Assembly: GCA_021737145.1 (NCBI GenBank)
Contig: JAIPEN010000004.1
Location: 288,723 to 352,722, forward strand
From: Desulfarculaceae bacterium
GTDB taxonomy: Bacteria; Desulfobacterota; Desulfarculia; Desulfarculales; Desulfarculaceae
DNA: 64,000 nt
Direction: 5' to 3'
A program made the translations under genes and the position numbers. Numbering within the stretch: the stretch's first letter is position 1; each line of letters begins with the position of its first letter. Positions 7,480-18,157 of the stretch are shown here, piece after piece. The notes beneath the pieces were generated by a model. It saw only the letters and a list, made by a program, of their open reading frames with translations, did not search any database and was not told the origin of the DNA.

Positions 7480-9423
7480 CTAGGTAATCAACCTGGTCTG
7501 ATAGCGCTGCTCCAACAGGCTTTGCAGCTCGCTGACCACCTTGAAGGCCTCCTTGAGCATCTTGCGCTGGAAGTTGGTCAGGCCCTGGGGGTCCACGAAG
7601 TTGTCCGGGGTCTGGCCCGCGGCCCGCGCCTCCAAATGGCGGCTGATCCTGAGCAGGGTGATGAAGCTAAAGGCCTCTTGCAGGTCCGCGGCCAGCTCGG
7701 GCTTGATGATGCCCTGGGCCTCGATGGCCTCCAGCCTCTCCAGGGTGTTGGTGGAGGTGATGCCCAAGTCCAGGGCCATTACCCGCGCCCCGTCCACGAT
7801 GGGGGTGAGGCCCGACAGCTTCAGGTTGAGTTGGTTGGCGTGCTCGCCGCCCTTTTCCACCACAAACTGCCGAAGGAAGCCCAGGGGCGGCCGGTTGTAC
7901 AGGGCGTTGGCCGCCATGTGCCGGAGGAACAGGCGGTTGCCCTCGATGGAATCGCGCAGGCTGGCGCCCAGGGCCTCCAGGTAATCGGCCTCCGCGTATA
8001 TCTCGCGAAAGTCGAAGAAGATGCTGCCCAAACGCAGGGTGGCCGGCTTGGGGTCTTGCACCCAGCGAAGAAAGGTCCGGCGCCAGCCGGTCTCGCTCTG
8101 GCACCAGTCCGGGTTGGAGGCCATTACCCCGCCGGTGCAGCGCGGGAAACCGCAGCGCACCAGGCCCTCCACCACATGCTCGGCGAAGCTCAGGAACCAG
8201 CCCTTGACCCGCTGGGCGCTGGTCTCGGGCACGTTGGCGAAGATCAGGGCGTTGTCCTGGTCGGTGCGCAGGGTCTGCTCGCGGCGGCCCTCGCTGCCCA
8301 GGGCCATCCAGCAATAGGGCACCGGCGGCCTCCCCTGGCCGTGGTGCTCCAGGTCCTCCTCGATGAGCTCGATGAGCTTCACCGTGACCCGGTCGTTGAA
8401 CTCGGTGACGATCTGGAGCATATCCCGGGCCGAGCCGCCCATCTTCAAAAGCAGCTCCACCACCCGGTCTATGCTGGGGTGCAGGAGCACCAGCTCGTCC
8501 ACCGACTTCACCCGGTCGATGGCCCGCACCACCCCCACCGGCGAAGAACCGGTGATGGCCTGCAGGTCGCGGTCGGAGATAACCCCCACCACCCGGTCGT
8601 CCTGGGTGACCACCAGATGGTTGACCCCGTGGTGGCTCATGGCCAGCAGGGCCTGGAAGGCAAAGGCGTCCGGCGCGATGGTGTGGGCGGGAGTGGACAT
8701 GAACTCGGCCACCGGCTCGTCCAGGCTGCGGGCCCGCAGCATCACCCGCACCCTGAAGTCGGTGTCGGTGAGGATGCCCAGGGGATGGCCGCCCTCCTCG
8801 GCCACCACGATGGAGCCCACCTGGCGCTGGGTCATGATGCGCGCCGCCGCCTTCACCGGCATGGCCGGGGCGCAGGTGACCGGGCGGGGGCTCATCAGCT
8901 CGCCCACCGAGGAGCGCACCAGGGCCGCGCTGAGGCTCAGGCCCTCCAGGCCGGCCACGGCGGGCAGTTCGCAGGTGACCTGCTCGCGCACCGCCCGGAG
9001 GTTGCGGGCCAGGGAGGCGGAGTAGTGGCTGCGTATCTCCGGGTGGGGCTGGCACAGGGCCAGAAAGGAATCCTTGGGAAGCTGGTAGCAGATCAGGTCT
9101 TCCCGGGCGCTAACCCGGAACATGGCCGGGCCGCCCTGGAGCATGGACAGGGCGCCGAAGGTGTCGCCCTCGCCGCGCTCGTCCACCAGCAGCTCGCCGC
9201 CCTCGGCCTCCGCCCCGGGCATGCTCACCCGGGCCGAGCCGCTCTGGATGAAGTAGAGGAAGCGGGAGGGCTCGCCGCCCTGCTCCAGGATCATCTGGCC
9301 CCGGGGATAAAAGGCCACCTCCATGGCCGAGACCACTTTCTCCAGGGTTTCGCGGTCCAGGCCGTCAAAGGGGCTCACCCCCTGCACGAACTCCAGAATG
9401 CGCTGCCAGTGAAACTGCTCCAT
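7480..9423 (-). CDS. cNMP-binding, CBS-pair and DUF294 nucleotidyltransferase-like protein
   Basis: 647 residues from the ATG at 9423, which has AGGAAA just upstream; a longer frame to 9453 exists. Domain order: cyclic-nucleotide-binding domain at about residues 10-130 (PRGQMILEQGGEPSRFLYFIQ style roll); two CBS repeats at about 165-295 (VGSIVVAEEGGHPLGILTDTDF and VVGVISDRDL); then the DUF294 putative nucleotidyltransferase with GSEGRREQTLRTDQDNALIF, which keeps the GS and DxD pattern of the polymerase-beta fold; and the DUF294 C-terminal helical domain. The family is thought to link a nucleotide signal to nucleotidyl transfer; the partner protein is unknown. Association with a DEDDh exonuclease, as here, is recurrent. 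Confidence 0.88.
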   Translation of the reverse strand: MEQFHWQRILEFVQGVSPFDGLDRETLEKVVSAMEVAFYPRGQMILEQGGEPSRFLYFIQSGSARVSMPGAEAEGGELLVDERGEGDTFGALSMLQGGPAMFRVSAREDLICYQLPKDSFLALCQPHPEIRSHYSASLARNLRAVREQVTCELPAVAGLEGLSLSAALVRSSVGELMSPRPVTCAPAMPVKAAARIMTQRQVGSIVVAEEGGHPLGILTDTDFRVRVMLRARSLDEPVAEFMSTPAHTIAPDAFAFQALLAMSHHGVNHLVVTQDDRVVGVISDRDLQAITGSSPVGVVRAIDRVKSVDELVLLHPSIDRVVELLLKMGGSARDMLQIVTEFNDRVTVKLIELIEEDLEHHGQGRPPVPYCWMALGSEGRREQTLRTDQDNALIFANVPETSAQRVKGWFLSFAEHVVEGLVRCGFPRCTGGVMASNPDWCQSETGWRRTFLRWVQDPKPATLRLGSIFFDFREIYAEADYLEALGASLRDSIEGNRLFLRHMAANALYNRPPLGFLRQFVVEKGGEHANQLNLKLSGLTPIVDGARVMALDLGITSTNTLERLEAIEAQGIIKPELAADLQEAFSFITLLRISRHLEARAAGQTPDNFVDPQGLTNFQRKMLKEAFKVVSELQSLLEQRYQTRLIT

Positions 9424-9465
9424 ATTTCCTATGTTATGCGAAAACCCCCGCATGGGGGCAAACCC

Positions 9466-9495
9466 AAAAAGGCCGGAGCCACGGGGGCTCCGGCC
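9466..9495 (-). terminator. Rho-independent terminator of purA
   Basis: GGCCGGAGCC (9471-9480) pairs perfectly with GGCTCCGGCC (9486-9495) around a 5-nt loop. Read on the minus strand the stem is followed by five T residues (plus-strand A run at 9466-9470). It stands about 30 bp after the purA stop. Confidence 0.88.
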
Positions 9496-9523
9496 TGGTG
9501 CGGTCGTTCAGCCGGTCGCGGGA

Positions 9524-10843
<1,320 letters not shown>

Positions 10844-10910
10844 TTATCAGGGGCCGTAGCCCCCGAGTAACCTACTAGAGGCGCTGTCCCCTGTCAACGA
10901 GCCCGTAAAA

Positions 10911-10939
10911 TTGCCGGTTCGCGGGGCGCATGCTATAAT
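10911..10939 (+). promoter_or_regulatory. Sigma-70-type promoter of tRNA-Gly
   Basis: TTGCCG (10911-10916) and a perfect TATAAT (10934-10939) are separated by 17 bp, 11 bp upstream of the tRNA 5' end. Confidence 0.8.
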
Positions 10940-10950
10940 CGCCCCACCGA

Positions 10951-11028
10951 GCGGGAGTAGCTCAGCCCGGCTAGAGCGTCAGCCTTCCAAGCTGAGGGTC
11001 GCGGGTTCGAATCCCGTCTCCCGCTCCA
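10951..11028 (+). tRNA. tRNA-Gly(UCC), CCA encoded
   Basis: The cloverleaf is complete: acceptor GCGGGAG (10951-10957) pairs with CTCCCGC (11018-11024); anticodon stem TCAGC/GCTGA around the loop CTTCCAA gives anticodon TCC, reading GGA; the T arm is CGGG-TTCGAAT-CCCG. U discriminator and an encoded CCA (11026-11028) follow. Confidence 0.97.
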
Positions 11029-11041
11029 ATTCCGCGCCTTC

Positions 11042-11069
11042 GGCCGCCGGTCCTCCTGGGCCGGCGGCC
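11042..11069 (+). terminator. Hairpin after tRNA-Gly, probable terminator
   Basis: GGCCGCCGG (11042-11050) pairs with CCGGCGGCC (11061-11069) around a 10-nt loop, followed only by TGTTT. A second GC-rich inverted repeat follows at about 11076-11093. The weak T tract lowers confidence. Confidence 0.5.
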
Positions 11070-11256
11070 TGTTTCGCCGGCTCCCGGCCGGCGCTGATCC
11101 AGTTGCATCTCCGGCCCGGACTTCAGGTATCATTATGAAGGATACAGTCTTCACGACGGTATCCGGCAAATCGGTGCAGCGCGGGGAGGCTTTTCCCGGA
11201 CGCGTTGGCCCCCGGCCATCACTGAACCCGAGTATTTTGGCGATGAGCATACCTGA

Positions 11257-13512
11257 ATGACCACCCGTCCCGACCGCTTCACCCTCTCGCGCACCTCCTG
11301 GAGAGTCCTGCGCCTGGTCATACCCATTGCCTTTGTCCTGTCCATAGCCGTGCTCATGGGCATCGGGGTCTACGCCCTGAAGGCCAACAACCAGCTCATA
11401 GGCTCCTTTCAGATGGGTGAGCAGCACTTCCGGGCACTGGCCACCGCCGCCACCAAGGCCAGCAGCTATGTCAAGCGCGCCGAGGGCCACCTGCTCATGT
11501 ACCTGGCCCTGCATCGTGAAACCGACAAGCGCAAATTCCCCCTCCGCCTGGCCTCCCTGCAACAGCAGTTGAACATCATCGCCGACCAGAGCCGCAACTC
11601 CCACGCCATGGCCCTCCTAAGGGGAATGCGCCAGACCAGCGACAAGGTCGCGGTGCTGGGCCAACGGCTGATCGCCCTGCACGACCAGGCCATGGCCACC
11701 CCCCGCGGCTTCCAGGCCCCGGACCACGAGCTGCTTTTGACCGAGTTCCACCGGGAATCCTCCCTGGTGCGCAAGGTGGCCGTGGAGCTGGCTGCCCTGG
11801 AAATCGAGCTGCAAACCAAAACCATGCATACGGCCATCGGCATGGCCACTGGCCTCAAGGAGACCATGGCCGCGCTGATCATCTTCGCCGGCATTTTCGC
11901 CCTGGGCTCGGGCACGGTCACCTATTGGTTCATCGTCAAGCTCAACCGCGAGATAGAGGGGCGCATCCGCTACGAGGAGCAGCTTCAGCAAAGCCAGGCC
12001 CGCATAAGGGCCATGTTCGACGCCACCGCCGACTCGGCCCTTCTTTTGGGCCCGGACTCCTCCATCCTGGACATCAACCACATCGGCGCCCGCCGCCGGG
12101 GCCTGCGGCCGGAGCAAGTCATCGGCCGTTCCTGGAGCGAAAACCTGGGGCCGGAGCTGGCCCGCATGCGGGAGGGCTTCTTGGCCCAGGTCTTCACCAC
12201 CGGGCAGCCGGTGGATTTCGAGGAGCAGATAAAGGGCACCTACTTCTCGGTGCGCATCTTCCCGGTGCTGGACAACCGGGGCCAGGTGGTGCAGGCCGCC
12301 TGCTACTCGCGGGACATAAGCTCCCAAAAGCTGGCTCAGCAAGAGCGGGAAAGGCTGGAAGCTCAGCTCAGGCAGTCCCAGAAGATGGAGGCGGTGGGCA
12401 CCCTGGCCGGGGGCATCGCCCACGACTTCAACAACCTTCTGGCCACCATCATGGGCTTTTGCGAGCTGGCCCAGGAGGACGCCCAGAAGGGGCGGGTCAA
12501 TCCCGATGATCTTCAGCAGATCGTGGCCGCCGCCGAGCGGGGCAAGGACCTGGTGCAGCAGATCCTCGCCTTCAGCCGCAAGCAGGGCCCCCAGCTAATG
12601 CCCACCAGCCTCAACCAGGTGGTGGAACACACCATGAACCTGCTGCGGCGGCTTTTGCCCAAGATGATCCTCATCGAGGCCAACCTGGCCGCCAAGCTGC
12701 CCGAGGTTCTGGCCGATGCCACCCAGTTGGAGCAGGTGATCATGACCCTGGCCACCAACGCCCGGGACGCCATGCCCCAGGGCGGCACCCTGACCATCGC
12801 CACCGAATTGGTGAAGGTGGACCAATCCTACAGCCAGGTCCACCCCGAGTTGGCCCCCGGGGACCATGCGATGCTCACCATCAGCGACGACGGCACGGGC
12901 ATGCCCCCCGAGGTGAGCGAACACATCTTCGAGCCCTTTTTCACCACCAAGGACGTGGGCAAGGGCACCGGCCTGGGCCTTTCGGTGGCCTACGGCATCG
13001 TGCGCAACCACGGCGGAACCATCGAGCTGCGCAGCCGGACGGGCGGGGGCACTGTCTGCGAGATATGCCTGCCGGTGTACCGGGGCGCCGGCGACCTCCC
13101 CTTGGCGGGCCAGGGCTCCTTACCCGCCGAGGGGCTGACCGGCGATGAGACCATTCTGCTGGTGGACGACGTGCCTTCGGTGCGTCAGGCGGAGAAGGAG
13201 AGGCTCACCAGGATGGGCTACCGGGTGCTTACCGCGGACAGCGGCGAGGAGGCCCTGAGCCTGTATGAAGACAGGGGCAATGACATCGGCCTGGTGATCA
13301 TGGACCTGGGCATGCCGGGCATGGGCGGGCACCAGGCGATAAAGGCCATCCTGGCTCTAAACCCGCAAGCCAAGATATTGGTGGCCAGCGGCTACGCGGC
13401 CAGCGACCAGGTGCGCGAGGCCGTGCAAGCGGGAGCGGCGGGCTACGTCATCAAGCCTTTCCACCAGAACGAGCTGCTGACCACGGTGCGTTTCCTTCTG
13501 GACGGCAAATAG
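11257..13512 (+). CDS. Membrane-bound hybrid histidine kinase (PAS-HisKA-HATPase-REC)
   Basis: 751 residues. Two membrane helices (about 18-40 and 205-226) enclose a roughly 165-residue helical periplasmic sensor. Then come a PAS domain (about 245-360), the HisKA dimerisation helix with phospho-acceptor H389 in [13 protein letters not shown], the HATPase domain with an N box ([11 protein letters not shown]), [10 protein letters not shown] and the G2 box GKGTGLGLS, and a C-terminal receiver with phospho-Asp 683 in VIMDLGMPG. The HDFNN form of the H box is typical of PAS-type hybrid kinases in this phylum. No response-regulator gene is adjacent, so output may be through the fused receiver or an unlinked partner. 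The start is weak in Shine-Dalgarno quality. Confidence 0.92.
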   Translation: MTTRPDRFTLSRTSWRVLRLVIPIAFVLSIAVLMGIGVYALKANNQLIGSFQMGEQHFRALATAATKASSYVKRAEGHLLMYLALHRETDKRKFPLRLASLQQQLNIIADQSRNSHAMALLRGMRQTSDKVAVLGQRLIALHDQAMATPRGFQAPDHELLLTEFHRESSLVRKVAVELAALEIELQTKTMHTAIGMATGLKETMAALIIFAGIFALGSGTVTYWFIVKLNREIEGRIRYEEQLQQSQARIRAMFDATADSALLLGPDSSILDINHIGARRRGLRPEQVIGRSWSENLGPELARMREGFLAQVFTTGQPVDFEEQIKGTYFSVRIFPVLDNRGQVVQAACYSRDISSQKLAQQERERLEAQLRQSQKMEAVGTLAGGIAHDFNNLLATIMGFCELAQEDAQKGRVNPDDLQQIVAAAERGKDLVQQILAFSRKQGPQLMPTSLNQVVEHTMNLLRRLLPKMILIEANLAAKLPEVLADATQLEQVIMTLATNARDAMPQGGTLTIATELVKVDQSYSQVHPELAPGDHAMLTISDDGTGMPPEVSEHIFEPFFTTKDVGKGTGLGLSVAYGIVRNHGGTIELRSRTGGGTVCEICLPVYRGAGDLPLAGQGSLPAEGLTGDETILLVDDVPSVRQAEKERLTRMGYRVLTADSGEEALSLYEDRGNDIGLVIMDLGMPGMGGHQAIKAILALNPQAKILVASGYAASDQVREAVQAGAAGYVIKPFHQNELLTTVRFLLDGK

Positions 13513-13514
13513 GC

Positions 13515-13703
13515 TCAGTCCAGCCGCACGATCTTGACCCGCTTGCCCAGCCAATCCATGGGCAGGTAGACCCGGCCGCTCTTGCCGCTGGCCGCCACCT
13601 GCTTCTCCACGATCTCCAGACCGTAGAGCTCGAACTTGACTGACCGGCTCTTGTGGCCGCGGCCTTGGCCGCCGCTGGCGGCCGCTTGCCCCTTGCTAGC
13701 CAA
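13515..13703 (-). CDS. Small protein resembling DUF2080 (transposon-associated)
   Basis: 62 residues. The C-terminal half, ELYGLEIVEKQVAASGKSGR followed by VYLPMDWLGKRVKIVRLD, resembles the DUF2080 pattern (VxKxGNSGRVYVPxxWxGKxVxV), a short AbrB-like module annotated as transposon-encoded in archaea and some bacteria. The N-terminal 20 residues are Gly/Ala-rich. It lies 2 bp beyond the hybrid kinase, convergent with it, and no transposase is near. Assignment is by pattern memory only. Confidence 0.55.
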   Translation of the reverse strand: MASKGQAAASGGQGRGHKSRSVKFELYGLEIVEKQVAASGKSGRVYLPMDWLGKRVKIVRLD

Positions 13704-13748
13704 AACTTCCCGCCTTTACCAACCAGCCCCCCGCCTGGCAACAAGGGA

Positions 13749-13776
13749 AGGCCCCGCGCCCGGAGGCGAGGGGCCT
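13749..13776 (-). terminator. Hairpin after the molybdenum hydroxylase operon
   Basis: AGGCCCC (13749-13755) pairs with GGGGCCT (13770-13776); on the minus strand it follows the large-subunit stop by 4 bp and is followed by TTCCCTTGTT, a weak T-rich tail. Confidence 0.5.
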
Positions 13777-13780
13777 GCTC

Positions 13781-16138
13781 TCATTCGTCCCGCTTCTTTT
13801 GTTTAAGGGCCATGAGCACCCGTTCCGGAGTGATGGGCAGCTCGGTGATGGTGACTCCGGTGGCGTCGTGCACCGCGTTCAAGATGGCCGGGATGGTGGG
13901 CATGATGGCCCCCTCCCCCACCTCCTTGGCCCCAAAGGGCCCGTTGGGCTCGCCCGACTCCACCACGATGCATCTCATCCGGGGCATGTCCAGCACGGTG
14001 GGGATGTGGTACTCGCCCAGGGATGGATTGAGCACCCGGCCCTGGTCGTCGAACTTGACCTCCTCGAACATGGCCTCGCCCAGGCCCATGGACACCGAGC
14101 CCTCCATCTGGGCCTCCACCGAGGTCAGGTTGATGGCCTGGCCGCAGTCGTGGGCGTCGGTGATGTTGTCCACCGTGACCTGGCCGGTCTCCAGGTCCAC
14201 CGTGACCTCGGCCACCTGGGCCGAGCAGCCGTAGGCCGGCGAGGTCCCCACCGCCGCGCCCTTGAACTTGCCGCCCAGCACCGGTGGCTTGTACTTGCCG
14301 GTGCCCACGATGGTGCCCAGCTTGAGGTAGGCCATGCGGGCCGCCTCGGTGAAGGTCAGCTTGTCGCCCGAGGGCATTCCTCCCCAACCCCGGTGCTCCT
14401 TCAGATACTTGGTGCGCAGCGGCCCGAAATCCACCGCCTCGCCTTTGATCTCCACCACGCCGTCCTTGATGTCCAGGCGCTCTCTCTCCACGCCCAGCTC
14501 CCCGGCCAGGGCGGTGAGGATCATCTCCTTGACCTGCTCGCCCGCCTCGCGGGTGGCGTGGCCGGTCATCAGGGTGGTGCGCGAGGAGTAGGCCCCCAGG
14601 TCGATGCCGTAGTCCGTGTCGCCCGAGACCAGGCGCACCGCCTCCAGGGGGATGCCGATGGCCTCGGCCGCGATCATGGCCATGGTGGTGTCCGAGCCCT
14701 GGCCGATCTCCGCGGCGGCGGTCTTCACCAGCACCGTGCCGCCGTCCTCCTGCACCTTTATGGTCACGGTGCAATGGAAGGTCTCGGAGCGGTAGATGGG
14801 ATAGCCGGCCCCGGACACGAAGAAGCCGGCCGCCATGCCGATGCCCTTGCCCGGGGGCAGCTTGCCCTTTTTGGCGTTCCAGTCCGAGCCGCCCTGCACC
14901 GCCTCCAGGCACTCCTTCATGCCCAGGGAGGACATGGACAGGTCGTTGCAGCTCACATCGCCGGTTTCCATGATGTTCTTGAGCCTGAGCTCGATGGGGT
15001 CCATGCCCAGCTCTTCGGCCACCAGGTCCATCTGCTGCTCAAAGCAGGCCCGGGCGGCCACCCCGCCGTGGCCCCGCTGGGCCCCGCAGGCGGGCTTGTT
15101 GGTGTAGACCCGGTACCCGTCGTACTTCATGTGGGGCAGCCGGTAGGGCGCGGCCAACAAAGACCCGGCGTAGTACACCGTGGCGATGCCGAAAGAGCTG
15201 TAGGCCCCGCCCTCCAGATAGCAGGTGTGCTCCAGGGCCTTGATGATCCCGTCCTTGGTGTAGCCGGTTTTCATCACGTGCTTGAACTGGTGGCGGGCCC
15301 GGCAGTGCAAAAACACCTGCTCGCGGGACATGGCGATCTTCACCGGCCGGCCGGTTTTCATGGACAGAAGAGAAGATAGAATGTCGCAGGGCGAGGCCGA
15401 GGCCTTGGGCCCGAAGCCGCCGCCCACGTAGGGCTTGACCACCCGCACCTTGCCCACCGACAAGCCGGTGAGCATGGCGATGGTGCGCTGCACGTAGTGG
15501 GGCACCTGGGTGGAGGAGTACAGGGTCAGGTTCCCGCTGAGGTCGTGGACCGCCACCGAGCGCGGCGGCTCGATGAAGCCGCCGTCCTGGCGCTTGTTGA
15601 CAAAGGTGTCGGTGCGGATCAGGTCGCTCTCGGCAAAGCCCCGGGCCACCTCGCCGAACTCCTGGTGCACCTCGGCGGTCAGGTTGCCCAGGTACTCCTG
15701 GTGGAGCTGGGGCGCGCCCTCGGCCGTGGCCTGGTCGATGTCGAGCACAAAAGGCAGAGGCTCGTATTCCACCTTGATCAGCTCCAGGGCCTGGTGGGCG
15801 GTCTCCAGGTCCACGGCGGCCACGGCGGCCACCTCGTCGCCCACGTAGCGTACCCGGTCGATGGCCAGGATGTTTTCGTCGTAGCGGGCCGGGGACACGC
15901 CGTACTTGGTGTCCGGCACGTTGCCCGCCGTGAGCACCGCCTTGACCCCGGGCAGGGCCTCGGCGGCCGAGGTGTCGATGCTTTTGATGCGGGCGTGGGC
16001 GTGGGGGCTCTGCAGGATGGCCCCGTGCAGCATGCCCTTGAATTGCATGTCATCCAGGTACACCGCCTTGCCGGTGACCTTTTCCGGGCCGTCCAAACGC
16101 CGGGCCCGCGAGCCCACCACGGTGTAGTCACCGCCCAT
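13781..16138 (-). CDS. Molybdenum hydroxylase large subunit (xanthine dehydrogenase / HcrA family)
   Basis: 785 residues from the ATG at 16138, which has AGGAGCTAGCC in front; a longer frame exists but lacks homology. This is the molybdopterin-cytosine-dinucleotide-binding catalytic subunit. The first domain (GKAVYLDDMQFKGMLHGAIL) is the a/b hammerhead; later landmarks are GGGFGPKA, AQRGHGG, EIGQGSDT and the catalytic GAKEVGEGA near the C-terminus, whose Glu deprotonates the Mo ligand. Similarity of ARACFEQQMDLVAEELGMDP to 4-hydroxybenzoyl-CoA reductase HcrA and the neighbouring ubiX and LpdD-like genes favour an aromatic substrate, but this is inference. Last gene of a five-gene leftward group. 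Confidence 0.9.
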   Translation of the reverse strand: MGGDYTVVGSRARRLDGPEKVTGKAVYLDDMQFKGMLHGAILQSPHAHARIKSIDTSAAEALPGVKAVLTAGNVPDTKYGVSPARYDENILAIDRVRYVGDEVAAVAAVDLETAHQALELIKVEYEPLPFVLDIDQATAEGAPQLHQEYLGNLTAEVHQEFGEVARGFAESDLIRTDTFVNKRQDGGFIEPPRSVAVHDLSGNLTLYSSTQVPHYVQRTIAMLTGLSVGKVRVVKPYVGGGFGPKASASPCDILSSLLSMKTGRPVKIAMSREQVFLHCRARHQFKHVMKTGYTKDGIIKALEHTCYLEGGAYSSFGIATVYYAGSLLAAPYRLPHMKYDGYRVYTNKPACGAQRGHGGVAARACFEQQMDLVAEELGMDPIELRLKNIMETGDVSCNDLSMSSLGMKECLEAVQGGSDWNAKKGKLPPGKGIGMAAGFFVSGAGYPIYRSETFHCTVTIKVQEDGGTVLVKTAAAEIGQGSDTTMAMIAAEAIGIPLEAVRLVSGDTDYGIDLGAYSSRTTLMTGHATREAGEQVKEMILTALAGELGVERERLDIKDGVVEIKGEAVDFGPLRTKYLKEHRGWGGMPSGDKLTFTEAARMAYLKLGTIVGTGKYKPPVLGGKFKGAAVGTSPAYGCSAQVAEVTVDLETGQVTVDNITDAHDCGQAINLTSVEAQMEGSVSMGLGEAMFEEVKFDDQGRVLNPSLGEYHIPTVLDMPRMRCIVVESGEPNGPFGAKEVGEGAIMPTIPAILNAVHDATGVTITELPITPERVLMALKQKKRDE

Positions 16139-16140
16139 GG

Positions 16141-16617
16141 CTAGCTCCTTTCCATCTTGGAGGCCGCGTCTTGCACCGCCTCCACGATCTTCTGGTATCC
16201 CGTGCAGCGGCACAGGTTGCCGCTGAGGGCCTGGCGAATCTCCCCGTCGCCGGGGTCGGGCACCTTGTCCAGCAGGGACACCGCCGAGAGCACCATGCCC
16301 GGGGTGCAGAAGCCGCACTGCACCGCGCCGTGCTCCACCATGGCGTCCTGCACCGGGTGCAGCTGGTTGCCCTCGGCCACTCCCTCGATGGTGGTGATGG
16401 CCTTGCCCGAGGCCTGCACGGCCAGCACCAGGCAGGAGTTGACCGGCTCGCCGTCCATGAGCACGGTGCAGGAGCCGCAGTCGCCCACCTCGCAGCCCTG
16501 CTTGGTCCCGGTGAGCTCCAGGTCCTCGCGCAGGGTCTGGGCCAGGGTGCGGTTGGGGGCGGCCAGCAGTTCATGGTCCTGGCCGTTGACCGTTAACACG
16601 ATGCGCATCTTGTCCAT
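16141..16617 (-). CDS. Molybdenum hydroxylase small [2Fe-2S] subunit
   Basis: 158 residues from the ATG at 16617. Two [2Fe-2S] clusters pass electrons from the Mo site to FAD. The plant-type ferredoxin motif is CEVGDCGSC plus a later C in VNSCLV; the helical second domain has CGFCTPGM and CRCTGY. Length and motif order match the CoxS/HcrC/XdhC-type subunit. It ends 2 bp before the large-subunit start, so translation is probably coupled. Confidence 0.95.
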   Translation of the reverse strand: MDKMRIVLTVNGQDHELLAAPNRTLAQTLREDLELTGTKQGCEVGDCGSCTVLMDGEPVNSCLVLAVQASGKAITTIEGVAEGNQLHPVQDAMVEHGAVQCGFCTPGMVLSAVSLLDKVPDPGDGEIRQALSGNLCRCTGYQKIVEAVQDAASKMERS

Positions 16618-16627
16618 GATCCCCTCC

Positions 16628-17506
16628 CTACTGGCCCAAGGCCGCTTGCCAGGCCTGACCCAGGGCCCGCCGGGTGAGCACCTGAACCACCTCGCGGCGG
16701 TACTGGGCCGATCCCCGGTGATCGCTGATGGGTTTGGCGTCGGTTGCCGCGGCTTCGGCCGCCTGGGCAAACGCCTCTTCGCCCGCGGTCTGGCCGGTCA
16801 GGGCCGCCTCGGCCCCGGGGCTGAGCATGGGAACCGGAGCCACCGCGCCCAGGGCCACCTTGGCCTGCTTGATGGTCTTGCCGTCCGGCTCCAGCCATAT
16901 GGCCGCGGCCACGTTGACCAGGGCGATCTCCAGGGCCTTGCGCAGGCCCAGCTTCTCGTAGCCCGCGCCCGAGCCCTCGGCGGGCCGGGGCAGGCTCAGG
17001 CCGGTCAGCAGTTCGCCTGGCTTTTTGGCGGTCTGGCCCGGGCCCAGGAAAAATTCGTCCAAGGGCAGCTCGCGGGGGCCGTCCGGCCCGGCCAACAGGG
17101 CCTTGGCGCCCAACACCAGCAGGGGGACGCACATGTCCGCCGCCGGGCGGGCGGTGCACACGTTGCCCCCCACGGTGGCCCGGTTGCGCACCTGGGGAGA
17201 GCCCAGGGAGGCCGCGCCCAGGGCCAGGGCTTGGGCCGCGCCGCTAAGCTCGCCACTGGCGGCCAGGGCCGAGGCGGTGAGGCGGGGCCCCACCACCAGC
17301 GAACCGTTGTCCGCGCCGATCTCTTCCAGACCGTCGATGCCCTCCAGGCCCACCAGATGCCGGGGCGCCAGCTTGCCGTGTTTCATATTGACCAGCAGAT
17401 CGGTGCCCCCGGCGATGATCGCCGCCTGGTCCCCGTGCTGCCCCAGCACCTCCAGCGCCTCGGCCACGCTGGCCGGCTGGTGATAGCTGAACCTGGGTAG
17501 AAGCAT
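16628..17506 (-). CDS. Molybdenum hydroxylase medium FAD subunit
   Basis: 292 residues. FAD-binding module of the molybdopterin dehydrogenase type, with IIAGGTDLLVNMKHG near the N-terminus, ATVGGNVCTARPAADM in the middle and the CO-dehydrogenase flavoprotein C-terminal domain after about residue 175. It lacks the extra Cys-rich loop that carries a [4Fe-4S] cluster in true HcrB of 4-hydroxybenzoyl-CoA reductase, so electron flow is probably the ordinary XDH type. It precedes the small-subunit gene by 10 bp. Confidence 0.92.
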   Translation of the reverse strand: MLLPRFSYHQPASVAEALEVLGQHGDQAAIIAGGTDLLVNMKHGKLAPRHLVGLEGIDGLEEIGADNGSLVVGPRLTASALAASGELSGAAQALALGAASLGSPQVRNRATVGGNVCTARPAADMCVPLLVLGAKALLAGPDGPRELPLDEFFLGPGQTAKKPGELLTGLSLPRPAEGSGAGYEKLGLRKALEIALVNVAAAIWLEPDGKTIKQAKVALGAVAPVPMLSPGAEAALTGQTAGEEAFAQAAEAAATDAKPISDHRGSAQYRREVVQVLTRRALGQAWQAALGQ

Positions 17507-17581
17507 ATTTTGGCCTCCGGTGAGTGATGCGGGCCGGACCGGACCCGGTCCCGCGCCTGTATTGCGCGCCCCCGGGAGGGG

Positions 17582-18145
17582 CTACCGACCGCCCCAGCGC
17601 TGGTAAAGGTCGTGCTCCACGCCCAACATGTCCAGCGCCTTGCCGATGCTCTGATGTATCAGGTCCATGATGCTCTGGGGCTGATGATAAAAGGCCGGGA
17701 TGGGAGGCAGGATGCAGGCCCCCAGTCCGGCCGCCTTGCTCATCAGCTCCAGGTGGCCCTGGTGCAGCGGGGTCTCGCGCACCATGAGCACCAGGGGCCG
17801 GCGTTCCTTGAGGCAAACGTCGGCCGCGCGGACGAGCAGGTTGTGGCTGAATGAATTGGCGATGGCCGAGAGGGTCTTGATGGTGCAGGGGGCCACCAGC
17901 ATTCCCCGGTGGCGGAAGGAGCCGCTGGCCGGCGGGGCGGCCAGGTTGTCCACCTCGTAGACCCGCTCGGCCATGGCCTTGACCTGGTCCACTTCGTAGT
18001 CGGTCTCGATGGCCAGGTTGCGGGCTCCCGCCTCGCTCAGGATCAGATGGCAGGGTTGTCCCAGGCCGGAGAGCGCCTTGAGCGTCTCCACGCCGTAGAT
18101 GACTCCGCTGGCTCCGGATATGCCCAGCAATATGGGTAAAGGCAA
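17582..18145 (-). CDS. ubiX: UbiX flavin prenyltransferase
   Basis: 187 residues. UbiX joins dimethylallyl phosphate to FMN to give prenylated FMN, the cofactor of UbiD decarboxylases. The N-terminal GISGASGVIYGVETL is the phosphate-binding signature; RHRGMLVAPCTIKTLSAIAN and LKERRPLVLMVRETPLHQGH are the other conserved blocks. No ubiD gene is in the window. The gene lies 12 bp after the LpdD-like gene and 75 bp before the Mo-hydroxylase genes, on the same strand. Confidence 0.95.
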   Translation of the reverse strand: MPLPILLGISGASGVIYGVETLKALSGLGQPCHLILSEAGARNLAIETDYEVDQVKAMAERVYEVDNLAAPPASGSFRHRGMLVAPCTIKTLSAIANSFSHNLLVRAADVCLKERRPLVLMVRETPLHQGHLELMSKAAGLGACILPPIPAFYHQPQSIMDLIHQSIGKALDMLGVEHDLYQRWGGR

Positions 18146-18157
18146 CTGATCCCTCCC